Shown here piece after piece: positions 10,055 to 17,222 of a stretch of 42,599 nucleotides of DNA. Within the stretch, counting starts at the first letter, position 1; each line of letters opens with the position of its first letter. This DNA is from a virus: positions 1 to 42,599 of the IMG/VR virus record IMGVR_UViG_3300025133_000237; one strand, written 5' to 3'. The notes below the pieces were generated by a model, which saw only the letters and a list, made by a program, of their open reading frames with translations, did not search any database and was not told the DNA's origin. The translations under genes and the position numbers were made by a program.

Positions 10055-11883
10055 TATTTTAGGGCTTGTCTATTTCCAGCTTGTACTCTAGTGTAAATTG
10101 TTCTAGGTACTGGCTCACTATCAAAATTAACACTAAGTGCAGCTTCCGCATTTATACGAGCGTCATCTATAATTACATCACCATCTCTATCTTGCCATCC
10201 GCCTCTAAAAACAGCGATCTCTTCTTTTTCCATAATTATATCACCCCATTCATCTAAACCAGCGACTTTATATGGAATTGCTGTACTTGCATCTACAGGA
10301 ATTGTTTTAACTTCTTCTATTTGTTTAAAGAAGATATACTTTTGTTTACCATTACCAATATCTTCTAATAAAACAGGCTCTTGTGGTACAACACTTACAG
10401 TTTTAGAATCATAATAACCTAATCTTCTAGCTGTCTCTTCTGTTTCAGATATAAATCTCACATTCACTGCATCAATACCTTCAATCTTTTCAAGGATATA
10501 CACAATATCAGATTTAGGTAGCTTATCTCTTCTTGTTACATTTAACATGTAATTACTTACAGCCTCTCTAACATCTGTAAATATTTCTTGTCTTGTATGT
10601 CCTTCAAAATATCTAATATTGATATCCATACTATATTTTCTAACTTTAGGCTTCACAAAAACAACTTCAGTTGTAACCATTTGTTGGCCACTGTCTTGAA
10701 TTACTTGTGACATTTTATCATATTCATTTTGGTCAAAGAACATTTCGTTTTCTGGAATAGAAAAATAATCTTGAGAAGCTAATAGTTTTCTTTTAACATC
10801 AGGGACTGCAAAAATATAGATAACATTATCATCATCTAAATATTGGTCTTCTGTTGTATTGTAAGCGTCCACATAAGAGAATAAACCATATCTTGATAAG
10901 AAATACTCATAGTTATCCGGCGTCGCCAGAACAAACGATTTGGACGTTAGAGGCGCCATTAATTTTGTAAACTCAGTTGATTCAGAATCAGCTCCCATTT
11001 TAGGAGAAGATGTAATATTAATTTCTAAGTATTCATTTAAATCCCATTCGTCTCCGTTTGAATCAGTACCTTCTGAATTCCATTGGAATACTAAGTCTTG
11101 TCCATCTGCTAAGTTACCTAAAGCACCAGAATGTTTTACATATTCTACTGCAATATCAGCACCTGCTTGAGGTATTGCTCCAAAATTACCAGTTCCAAAA
11201 TAAATATCAAGTCCACCTGAAATACCAGTCTTAAGTATAAATCCTTTTTCATCACTTAATAAGTCATACATAGAATCGTGCTTGCTCCACTTCTCACCAT
11301 TAACAGAAACACTCACCATTGAATGATCGGTTAACTTATTAACTTTTACATTATATGATTGCATTGATTCTCCGGTTGAAGTAAATGTTTGTTCTTCAAA
11401 TTCACCTTGTATAATTGCAGTTTTAATTTTATACTTATTAGACTTTTCTAATCTATATCTTTCCTTTGAAGTCAATAGAGTATACTTCATTCCGTTTTGT
11501 TCACACTGTAATTCGGCTCTTGCATCAATATTTAAACCAGTACCTGCAAGCTTACCTAAATCAGCACCAACCTTCCATCTAAATTCTATTTCGCCAGTTG
11601 CTGCAAAACCTCTAGTAGCATCATGGCCAGCTAATCTCGATAAACCATAAATAGATTCTGGTTGTTGCGCAGTGTATATGTTTTGTTCAACAGTAGAGTC
11701 TTCTATGTAGAACATGATTAATTCACCGAGCTCAGCCATTACATTTACTATTTGAGCAAATGGGGATGCTTCGGTAAAAAGCGTATTAGCACGTTTATAT
11801 ACCCTTGAGATATATGTACGAGAATCTGCCTTGATTTGGTTCGCGGTAGCTCTTAACGTGCTTAAAAATTTTAATTCAGCCAT
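10054..11883 (-). CDS. Baseplate wedge protein, gp6/baseplate J-like
   Basis: A 609-residue protein of the gp6/baseplate J group, which forms the ring joining the wedges around the tail hub. The N-terminal helical part (LRATANQIKADSRTYISRVY, then a region around FAQIVNVMAELGELIMFYIE) fits gp6. Residues about 228-258 carry the baseplate J pattern (YFGTGNFGAIPQAGADIAVE, then a Gly-Asn turn). Residues about 420-470 (RQEIFTDVREAVSNYML, then DIVYILEKIEGIDAV) match the C-terminal domain typical of the family. T4 gp6 is about 660 residues. It follows the gp25-like gene by 7 bases, the conserved order in T4-like phages. Confidence 0.85.
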   Translation of the reverse strand: MAELKFLSTLRATANQIKADSRTYISRVYKRANTLFTEASPFAQIVNVMAELGELIMFYIEDSTVEQNIYTAQQPESIYGLSRLAGHDATRGFAATGEIEFRWKVGADLGKLAGTGLNIDARAELQCEQNGMKYTLLTSKERYRLEKSNKYKIKTAIIQGEFEEQTFTSTGESMQSYNVKVNKLTDHSMVSVSVNGEKWSKHDSMYDLLSDEKGFILKTGISGGLDIYFGTGNFGAIPQAGADIAVEYVKHSGALGNLADGQDLVFQWNSEGTDSNGDEWDLNEYLEINITSSPKMGADSESTEFTKLMAPLTSKSFVLATPDNYEYFLSRYGLFSYVDAYNTTEDQYLDDDNVIYIFAVPDVKRKLLASQDYFSIPENEMFFDQNEYDKMSQVIQDSGQQMVTTEVVFVKPKVRKYSMDINIRYFEGHTRQEIFTDVREAVSNYMLNVTRRDKLPKSDIVYILEKIEGIDAVNVRFISETEETARRLGYYDSKTVSVVPQEPVLLEDIGNGKQKYIFFKQIEEVKTIPVDASTAIPYKVAGLDEWGDIIMEKEEIAVFRGGWQDRDGDVIIDDARINAEAALSVNFDSEPVPRTIYTRVQAGNRQALK

Positions 11884-11890
11884 TATCTAT

Positions 11891-12247
11891 TTATCTTAAA
11901 TTTACTTGGATTATGTACTCGTTATTAATAGTAATATCAATGTAAGCAACATCTCGTACTTCACCTCTATAAAATTCAACTGCAACTTGAGTAGAATACT
12001 TACGTGCCAGTGGTACATAATTCATTAATTGGCTTTCGATTTCGTTCTTAATTTGATATTCACTTTGGTTTAATCCATAGATCATATCATCTAAGTTACA
12101 GCCAAAGCCAGGCTCTCCTAGTACATCTCTTTTTCTGGTAAATAAAACAGTTTCAATTTGAGCCATTAATTGCTCTATCTCTCCGTTGTTTACGACCACA
12201 TTAGTTTGATAATTAGGGTCACCTATATGTTTAATATAAAAATCCAT
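11891..12247 (-). CDS. Baseplate wedge protein gp25-like (gpW/gp25 family)
   Basis: A 118-residue protein close in size to T4 gp25 (132). This conserved wedge core protein sits beside gp6 and helps start sheath assembly. The family core is visible at 38-58 (RKRDVLGEPGFGCNLDDMIY) and includes Glu45-Pro46, which corresponds to the EP(R) core of gp25; the Arg is replaced by Gly. The remaining helix (EIESQLMNYVPLARKY) and final strands (VAYIDITINNEYIIQVNLR) also fit. It sits directly upstream of the gp6-like gene, the usual order in contractile-tail phages and related injection systems. Confidence 0.88.
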   Translation of the reverse strand: MDFYIKHIGDPNYQTNVVVNNGEIEQLMAQIETVLFTRKRDVLGEPGFGCNLDDMIYGLNQSEYQIKNEIESQLMNYVPLARKYSTQVAVEFYRGEVRDVAYIDITINNEYIIQVNLR

Positions 12248-12266
12248 TTATATATGTATTCGACTT

Positions 12267-13109
12267 TTAAGAGTGGAACATCCAGTCCACTCCTTCGTCT
12301 CCTTTTATCTCTTCAATAATAGACTCTAACTCGGTGTCTCCCATGTCTTTTATTGCGTCGTAGTCAAATTCTACATTACCAGGTAATGCAAACTTGAAGA
12401 TCCCTAATTTAGCACCTAGGGATTGCTTAATCTTAGCTGAACAGTATCTAAAGAATACTTCATCTTCGTATAACGCACAATCTTCAATTGTCTCGTATAC
12501 ATTTAATACAACATCACTTTTAGGAGTATCTCCTAATATCTTTAAATCACCATTTAATCTAGTATAACTAAATGAAATAGGATTTTCCATAATTTGTCTA
12601 GATAGATCTGCCATAGAAGCATTCAATACATAATACTGTAATTCTTCTGCAGCTTCTGCAGGTCCTGATCCGTCATACATTCCTCTAAACAACATTTTTT
12701 CTAATGCAAAATCACCGCCATGTTGAAATCTTACATCTAAGCCAGCGCCAGTCGAATTATATCCAGATCCAGTGTCATATACACCAAATACAGAAAACAC
12801 TGCACCAGACCCATCTGCCTCAGCTCCAGGTAGGTTTAACGATCTATTAGATTTAAAATATGCAGAGTCGAATACATCTTTAGGTATTACATAATAATTC
12901 TCTCTAACAGAATCTTCATAGTTTTTATAGAACCATTTTTTAGCTCTTTTAACTATATTAATTATTTCTCTTTGTGGCAAATTAACAGGAACCATACAAG
13001 CTCCAGTCATGTCATCTCCCAGTTCTGATAAAAATGCATTAAGACATCCAGTACCGAAATCTCTTTCAGTTCCTAGATTAGTATCATTACCTTGTCTAAT
13101 TTCACTCAT
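12267..13109 (-). CDS. Virion structural protein, possibly neck or baseplate-associated
   Basis: A 280-residue soluble protein. After a polar N-terminus it has a helix with aromatic residues (REIINIVKRAKKWFYKNYED) followed by YYVIPKDVFDSAYFK. This layout recalls head-tail connector or neck proteins of large myoviruses, but the resemblance is too weak for a named call. The middle is Gly-rich (PGAEADGSGAVFSVFGVYDT). The acidic C-terminus (ELESIIEEIKGDEGVDWMF) looks helical. It lies between the amidoligase and gp25 genes, separated from them by 1 and 19 bases, so it is part of the wedge operon. Confidence 0.55.
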   Translation of the reverse strand: MSEIRQGNDTNLGTERDFGTGCLNAFLSELGDDMTGACMVPVNLPQREIINIVKRAKKWFYKNYEDSVRENYYVIPKDVFDSAYFKSNRSLNLPGAEADGSGAVFSVFGVYDTGSGYNSTGAGLDVRFQHGGDFALEKMLFRGMYDGSGPAEAAEELQYYVLNASMADLSRQIMENPISFSYTRLNGDLKILGDTPKSDVVLNVYETIEDCALYEDEVFFRYCSAKIKQSLGAKLGIFKFALPGNVEFDYDAIKDMGDTELESIIEEIKGDEGVDWMFHS

Positions 13110-13110
13110 T

Positions 13111-14424
13111 TTATGATTTTATTTTTGTGCTTACTATTACTTCAGTTTCTTCAGAAAATCTAGCATTGTTTCCAACTCCTCCCTCTCTAAAAATACCGCC
13201 ATTCATTTTGCCTTTAAAGATACCGTCTCTTCCAAAGACATAACAGTTTTCTAATGTACAACTTCCATGAACATAAGAAGATTCTACTTTAGAATCATTA
13301 ACTTCACATCCCTGGTATAGTTGAGAGCGTACAATTTGAGCTCCCTCTATTTTACCACCGTAAATTGCACTATTTTCAATATTTCCAGATATTTCGCAAT
13401 TGATAAACTCAAATCCATCTAACAAGTAAGCTGTTCTAAAAACACCGTCCTTTACTTGTACTTGACTATAATCAGAATCGTAGTTAATTGTACCCGATTC
13501 CATTGAGCCATGTGCAAGTAAATCTAGAACTTTAGTTTTAAATCTATCCCATTGGACTTTAATTACTTGTTCGTCAGATTGCAAATCTACTAATATATTT
13601 ATCTCCTTCCAATATTTATTTATCGCCCTATGATCTTTTAGCATTTCCATCAGAGGTTTATTCTTTTCTAAAATTCGTTTTAGCTCAATTTTATTAGCAG
13701 GAGAATATACTGGATTGTAACAAGAGTTCCATATTGACATAATAAAACCATTAGCTAAATGTAAAATATCATCTAATCGTTTCTCATAATCTTTACCACC
13801 AATATATCTAAACTCTAAATAATTCTTTTGTGCCTTTTCAAAGTTAATACCATAATATTTAGTATTAGCAAATGTAAAGTTATCTGAATTAATTAAGTTT
13901 TCATTATAGTAAAAGGCTTCATTCTTAGGCATAACCCATTTAATAGATTTTGCATAAGTTGAATTCTCTCTATTTGGAAAATACTTGTAAATTCGATTCT
14001 CGTCAAATTCTAAAATAAATTTAAGAACTGACATTTTAGTAATCATATTCGGATCTTCTAAATAATCCGGATTAAAAGACATATTAAGGTGAATTGAAGC
14101 ACGGTCATTTGTATAACCATTGGTATCAATCCATCTTAACATTTTTTGAATTACAACTCTAGCACTATAGTATGGCATTGGGCCAGTAACTAGCTCAATT
14201 AATCCCTTACCACCTGACATATCAGGTTCCATTTTAAAAACATCCGCCGTTGGTTGGAAGTCAGAATGTGCTTTATCTTCTAGTTTTATCTTTCTATTTA
14301 ATAGATCAGATAAAGAAGTTTGTGTTTCTTTAAGTTCTAAGTTTGAATAGAATTCAAATTCAACACCAATTTGGCTTGCGTTTAAAACAGAGTGCCTATC
14401 TGAAGATCTTGTTAATTTCTGCAT
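13111..14424 (-). CDS. Amidoligase-like enzyme fused to a C-terminal beta-helix-like repeat domain
   Basis: A 437-residue protein. The N-terminal 300 residues fit the glutamine-synthetase-fold amidoligase family (PF12224-type), ATP-dependent ligases thought to form peptide or isopeptide bonds. The visible motifs are GVEFEF (20-25), with metal-binding acidic residues; IELVTGPM (76-83); ASIHLNMSF (109-117), corresponding to the family HxHv strand; and YGINF then YLEFRYIGG (about 191-210), corresponding to the family N and EfR strands. From about 325 to 410 the sequence becomes a string of short repeats (FINCEISGNIENSAIYGGKI; VNDSKVESSYVHGSCTLENC) like pentapeptide or hexapeptide beta-helices. 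The gene follows the S1 gene after 54 bases holding an inverted repeat and a promoter-like box. The substrate is unknown. Confidence 0.72.
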   Translation of the reverse strand: MQKLTRSSDRHSVLNASQIGVEFEFYSNLELKETQTSLSDLLNRKIKLEDKAHSDFQPTADVFKMEPDMSGGKGLIELVTGPMPYYSARVVIQKMLRWIDTNGYTNDRASIHLNMSFNPDYLEDPNMITKMSVLKFILEFDENRIYKYFPNRENSTYAKSIKWVMPKNEAFYYNENLINSDNFTFANTKYYGINFEKAQKNYLEFRYIGGKDYEKRLDDILHLANGFIMSIWNSCYNPVYSPANKIELKRILEKNKPLMEMLKDHRAINKYWKEINILVDLQSDEQVIKVQWDRFKTKVLDLLAHGSMESGTINYDSDYSQVQVKDGVFRTAYLLDGFEFINCEISGNIENSAIYGGKIEGAQIVRSQLYQGCEVNDSKVESSYVHGSCTLENCYVFGRDGIFKGKMNGGIFREGGVGNNARFSEETEVIVSTKIKS

Positions 14425-14428
14425 ATTA

Positions 14429-14465
14429 AGAGTATGATATTACTTTTCAATATATATCACACTCT
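14429..14465 (-). other. Inverted repeat in the leader of the amidoligase gene
   Basis: A 12-bp stem with one G-U wobble pairs 14429-14440 with 14454-14465 around a 13-base loop. On the minus strand the 3' arm ends 4 bases before the amidoligase ATG, and no T-run follows, so it does not look like an intrinsic terminator. It overlaps the candidate promoter box at 14449-14458. It could be a leader structure that tunes translation or an mRNA-processing site. Confidence 0.45.
14449..14458 (-). promoter_or_regulatory. Late-promoter-like box GATATATATT
   Basis: The minus strand reads GATATATATT 24 bases before the amidoligase start, a variant of the recurrent box. It lies partly within the inverted repeat described for 14429-14465. 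Its function is inferred from recurrence and spacing. Confidence 0.35.
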
Positions 14466-14478
14466 ATTTAAGTAGTTA

Positions 14479-15771
14479 TTAAGGAAGCTTTAAAAAGACT
14501 TTCATTGTAGCTTCATCGATCCTAGTAATTTGTACACTTATAGAATCTCCAGCATTATAGTCATTAAGATCTAAATCTCTTAATTCACTAATATGTAAAA
14601 GTCCAGTTACGCCTTCTTCGATATTTACAAAAATACCGTAGTCCTTTTTAGTCTTTACTTTAGCTTCAACCACCGATGGTATTTGATACCTAGATGAAAT
14701 ATCTTGCCATGGATTTACTGTTGATGACTCTTTTTGAGTTAACGTAATTTTAGTATTACTAATAATATCTTTTACAAAGAATTTAATTGGATCGCCTGGT
14801 TTAATATCTCTAGCTTTAAATTTAGCTTGAGTATCTTCATCTAATTCATTATTATGAATCATTCCAGTTAAACATTTATCAAATTCTACAAATACTCCGT
14901 ATTTTGCAGTTCCAGTTACATTACCTTCTTTTTCAACACCTCTATTATCTTTTAGATCTTGGATGGCAGATGGAATTAATGCTTGTAAATATTTTCTATG
15001 TGATACTACTATTGTTCCTCTATCTGATGAGAAGCTTACAGGAACAACATATATTTCTTCTCCAATAATAGAACTAAAGTCAGATAATTTATTAATACCT
15101 GCAAGTGAACCTGGCATAAAGCAATCAACTCCTTGTACTCTTACAATATAGCCACCATTTTCAATCATGTTTTTAACTTGACCAATCCAAGCAGTATTAC
15201 CTTCTTCGATAGCTCCTCTAAGATCCATAAATGTTTTGTGCTTGACACCTCCAGTAATAGTTCCAGTTAATGTACCTTTAGTTTCTGTAATTAATACAGC
15301 AGTTTCATCTCCTGGTCTAAGTTGTCTAACTTCTTCAGATTCTTTATTAGCTTTTACATAAACTAATTCTCTATAACTAATATCTATAGTAATAAAGTTT
15401 TGATCGACTGCATAAATAACGCCTTCGTGAATTTCACCCTCAAATAATTCAGGTTTAATATCTACGCTATGATCGCATATCTTATCATAAAGCTCTTGAG
15501 CATAAGGCTCTCTAGAATATACCTTATCACCATCTCTCGTCTTAATATGTGGGTTAGGTTTTCTATATCTAGTAGGACATGTGCTTTCATAAGCATCCCA
15601 TAGGAACTCACCAGATTCATCGTAAAACTCTGAAAAATCATTTCCAGTTTTTACGGCATCATTCGCCTCGTTAAATTGTTGTGTTGTTTCTTGAACTGCC
15701 TCTTTGACTAGTTCTACGGTAGGTGCCTCTTTGGCTACAGTGTTTATTCTGCGTCTTTTTTGATCTGACAT
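14479..15771 (-). CDS. Ribosomal protein S1-like protein with four S1 domains
   Basis: A 430-residue protein. After about 100 polar residues come four OB-fold S1 RNA-binding repeats at roughly 109-170, 190-258, 280-346 and 364-430. The last two carry classic S1 patterns: GNVTGTAKYGVFVEF followed by LTGMIHNNEL, and VKTKKDYGIFVNI followed by GVTGLLHISEL. Bacterial bS1 usually has six repeats, so this is a shortened relative. In bacteria S1 binds single-stranded mRNA leaders and delivers them to the 30S subunit; phage-encoded S1 homologues are known in some environmental phages. It starts after an A-rich leader with a late-type box upstream. It may favour phage mRNAs that lack Shine-Dalgarno sites, or act as a general RNA-binding protein. 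Confidence 0.88.
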   Translation of the reverse strand: MSDQKRRRINTVAKEAPTVELVKEAVQETTQQFNEANDAVKTGNDFSEFYDESGEFLWDAYESTCPTRYRKPNPHIKTRDGDKVYSREPYAQELYDKICDHSVDIKPELFEGEIHEGVIYAVDQNFITIDISYRELVYVKANKESEEVRQLRPGDETAVLITETKGTLTGTITGGVKHKTFMDLRGAIEEGNTAWIGQVKNMIENGGYIVRVQGVDCFMPGSLAGINKLSDFSSIIGEEIYVVPVSFSSDRGTIVVSHRKYLQALIPSAIQDLKDNRGVEKEGNVTGTAKYGVFVEFDKCLTGMIHNNELDEDTQAKFKARDIKPGDPIKFFVKDIISNTKITLTQKESSTVNPWQDISSRYQIPSVVEAKVKTKKDYGIFVNIEEGVTGLLHISELRDLDLNDYNAGDSISVQITRIDEATMKVFLKLP

Positions 15772-15796
15772 TTATTTTTATTTAAAGGTATTAACA

Positions 15797-15807
15797 TATT
15801 ATATATC
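15797..15807 (-). promoter_or_regulatory. Late-promoter-like box GATATATAATA
   Basis: The minus strand reads GATATATAATA, identical to the boxes at 716, 34656 and 38320. It lies 25 bases before the S1 ATG and overlaps the stop codon of the preceding gene at its first base. This placement would allow separate late expression of the S1 gene. Confidence 0.5.
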
Positions 15808-16175
15808 TACTTAAGTATGCGTTTTATCCATGCATACTTTTTTCTAGTTTTTAGGTAATCTAAGTTATCATCATTATCAAAGGCTTCTCTTTCGAAAGAA
15901 ATATTATAGTAAGATTTCTTGCCATAAAAAAATAGTTTAATAAACCACTCCAATACATATAAAATATAGAACGGCAAAACTAAAACCTCTTCTTGTTGTT
16001 TAATATGAATAGACTCGTGGTTAATAATTCTTTTAGCTTTATTTTTAAAATAAGCAGTGGAATTATATCTTTCTCTTAAAACCACAAATGGCCAAAGTGT
16101 AATACCACCAATTCTCATAAACCAGCTAATGTTATTTAAAAACTTATCGCTATACTTAACAATCGGTGTTTTCAT
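15807..16175 (-). CDS. Zincin-like protein with HESIH motif and a hydrophobic segment
   Basis: A 122-residue protein. It holds the zinc-metallopeptidase signature HESIH at 53-57 (INHESIHIKQQEE). A hydrophobic stretch at about 65-84 (VLPFYILYVLEWFIKLFFYG) is likely a membrane segment or a buried helix. FEREAF at 94-99 supplies an acidic candidate third zinc ligand. It resembles small HExxH proteins of Bacteroidota whose function is unknown to me. It follows another zincin gene by only 5 bases and precedes the S1 gene. A lysis, envelope-modification or moron-type role is possible; catalytic activity is inferred from the motif only. Confidence 0.65.
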   Translation of the reverse strand: MKTPIVKYSDKFLNNISWFMRIGGITLWPFVVLRERYNSTAYFKNKAKRIINHESIHIKQQEEVLVLPFYILYVLEWFIKLFFYGKKSYYNISFEREAFDNDDNLDYLKTRKKYAWIKRILK

Positions 16176-16180
16176 ATAGT

Positions 16181-16189
16181 TTATATATC
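16181..16189 (-). promoter_or_regulatory. Late-promoter-like box GATATATAA
   Basis: The minus strand reads GATATATAA, only 5 bases before the ATG of the HESIH protein. If it acts as a -10 element the transcript would be nearly leaderless, so this copy could instead be part of the AT-rich translation start. Confidence 0.3.
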
Positions 16190-16645
16190 TTCTTCAAATG
16201 AGGGTACAAAAAACTGATCCGTTAATTCTTCAGCGTGTATTTCCCATGGCCTTGCTCCCCATGGCACATTCCATGAACTCGCTTCACCCTTCCAAAAGAC
16301 TACACCAAAACCTTCTATTAAGTATCGTCTATCAAATTGTAAAACATGTACTAATTCATGAAACATTGTTCTTTGCAAAATATCAACAGGATAAATGCTA
16401 TTTAATTGAATCAAATATACATCTTCTTTAATTTGAGTAGTTAAGCCTATGATATTAAAACGAAGAGGTGCTATTTTAGTTATTATATATGGAGACCTTC
16501 TAGGAAGTGGCTTTAAAATAGAATCAGTTACAAATTTAAGTATGCTCTTATTATTCAATACTTCCTTGACTGTTGCGGTTTTTCTAAAAGTAGTAATACG
16601 TTCCTTTGCCGCTGCGATTTTATTCTCTTCAGCAAAGTTAATCAT
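16181..16645 (-). CDS. Zincin-like metallopeptidase, HELVH motif
   Basis: A 154-residue soluble protein with a classic gluzincin-type site: HELVH at 96-100 (FHELVHVLQFDRRYL) and downstream acidic residues at 135 and 139 (PWEIHAEELTDQF) as candidate third zinc ligands. The N-terminal half has a helical start and a beta strand pair (YIITKIAPLRFNIIGLT) usual before the active-site helix in minimal zincins. It is the first minus-strand gene after the divergent region 16646-16823 and is followed after 5 bases by a second zincin. The substrate is unknown. It could trim virion or host proteins, or partner the amidoligase downstream. Confidence 0.7.
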   Translation of the reverse strand: MINFAEENKIAAAKERITTFRKTATVKEVLNNKSILKFVTDSILKPLPRRSPYIITKIAPLRFNIIGLTTQIKEDVYLIQLNSIYPVDILQRTMFHELVHVLQFDRRYLIEGFGVVFWKGEASSWNVPWGARPWEIHAEELTDQFFVPSFEEDI

Positions 16646-16710
16646 GATTAGACAAATAACTAATATGGAAATTAAACGTTTAAAGATAGTGAAAAATGTA
16701 TTTTGGTATG

Positions 16711-16721
16711 ATTTATATATC
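16711..16721 (-). promoter_or_regulatory. Late-promoter-like box GATATATAAAT
   Basis: The minus strand reads GATATATAAAT, 65 bases before the HELVH zincin ATG. It contains TATAAAT, seven of the eight bases of the T4 late promoter core. It is the best candidate start of the transcript covering the zincins and S1. Confidence 0.5.
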
Positions 16722-16791
16722 GATTACAAAAAGAGTTGGCTTTTTACCGAAAATAGTTGCCGAAATATTTTTTTATGTCAAATATTTTTCG

Positions 16792-16799
16792 TATATTAG
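16792..16799 (+). promoter_or_regulatory. Host-type promoter box for the plus-strand gene
   Basis: TATATTAG lies 24 bases before the ATG at 16824 and matches the Bacteroidota -7 consensus TAnnTTTG at all but one defined base. A clear -33 TTG element at normal spacing is not visible. The box differs from the late-type box used on the other strand. Confidence 0.4.
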
Positions 16800-16823
16800 T
16801 ACTGTAATTAAAATAAATAATAT

Positions 16824-17222
16824 ATGAGTAAATTTAAAGTAAACGAAGTAAAATGCAATGGAGTAGGTGGTCATGGTTACCAGGCTGTTCTTAAGCATAA
16901 AGACGCAATCCTAGAAATCTGCCAAGATGTTAGAGATCTTATAGGTATTGAAAAACTATGGGAACTAGCAACAGCAGATCCTAAGGTTAACTATCACCAA
17001 GGAACAAGATTTAATTCTGTAGAAGATAATGCATTCCGACTTATTACTGGAATTGCAAATCATGTATCTGAATATATGCCAAACAGTGAGTTGGTTGAGA
17101 TGCATGTAGGAGCCATTCTACCGATGTTAACAATGGAAGATAAAGTAACACTTGTTGTTGATGCTTGTAGAGACTGTGCATCAGCAGACCATTGGTATAC
17201 TTTCGAAAAAGACTGGGGTTAA
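16824..17222 (+). CDS. Unknown protein, sole plus-strand gene
   Basis: A 132-residue soluble protein of unrecognised family. It begins MSKFKVNEVKCNGVGGHGYQ and looks mostly helical afterwards, with acidic and hydrophobic alternation (NSELVEMHVGAILPMLTMED). It has three Cys (KCNG, EICQ, DACRDC counts two close together) and a C-terminal Trp- and Tyr-rich tail. The start follows an A-rich leader (AATTAAAATAAATAATAT). It is transcribed against all neighbours, has its own host-like promoter box, and its TAA overlaps the stop codon of the convergent 616-residue gene within the 4 bases TTAA at 17219-17222. This arrangement is typical of a moron or host-takeover gene, but no function can be assigned. 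Confidence 0.75.
   Translation: MSKFKVNEVKCNGVGGHGYQAVLKHKDAILEICQDVRDLIGIEKLWELATADPKVNYHQGTRFNSVEDNAFRLITGIANHVSEYMPNSELVEMHVGAILPMLTMEDKVTLVVDACRDCASADHWYTFEKDWG

Larger units (their letters stand above)
16646..16823. promoter_or_regulatory. Divergent intergenic region (178 bases)
   Basis: This very AT-rich gap separates the minus-strand zincin gene from the only plus-strand gene and must hold signals for both directions. The minus strand carries GATATATAAAT at 16711-16721. The plus strand carries TATATTAG at 16792-16799. No tRNA, terminator hairpin or coding frame was recognised in it. Confidence 0.6.

Noticed and set aside
16757-16759. TTG as a -33 element for the plus-strand gene
   Set aside because: The distance to the -7-like box is about 32 bases, too long for a normal host promoter.
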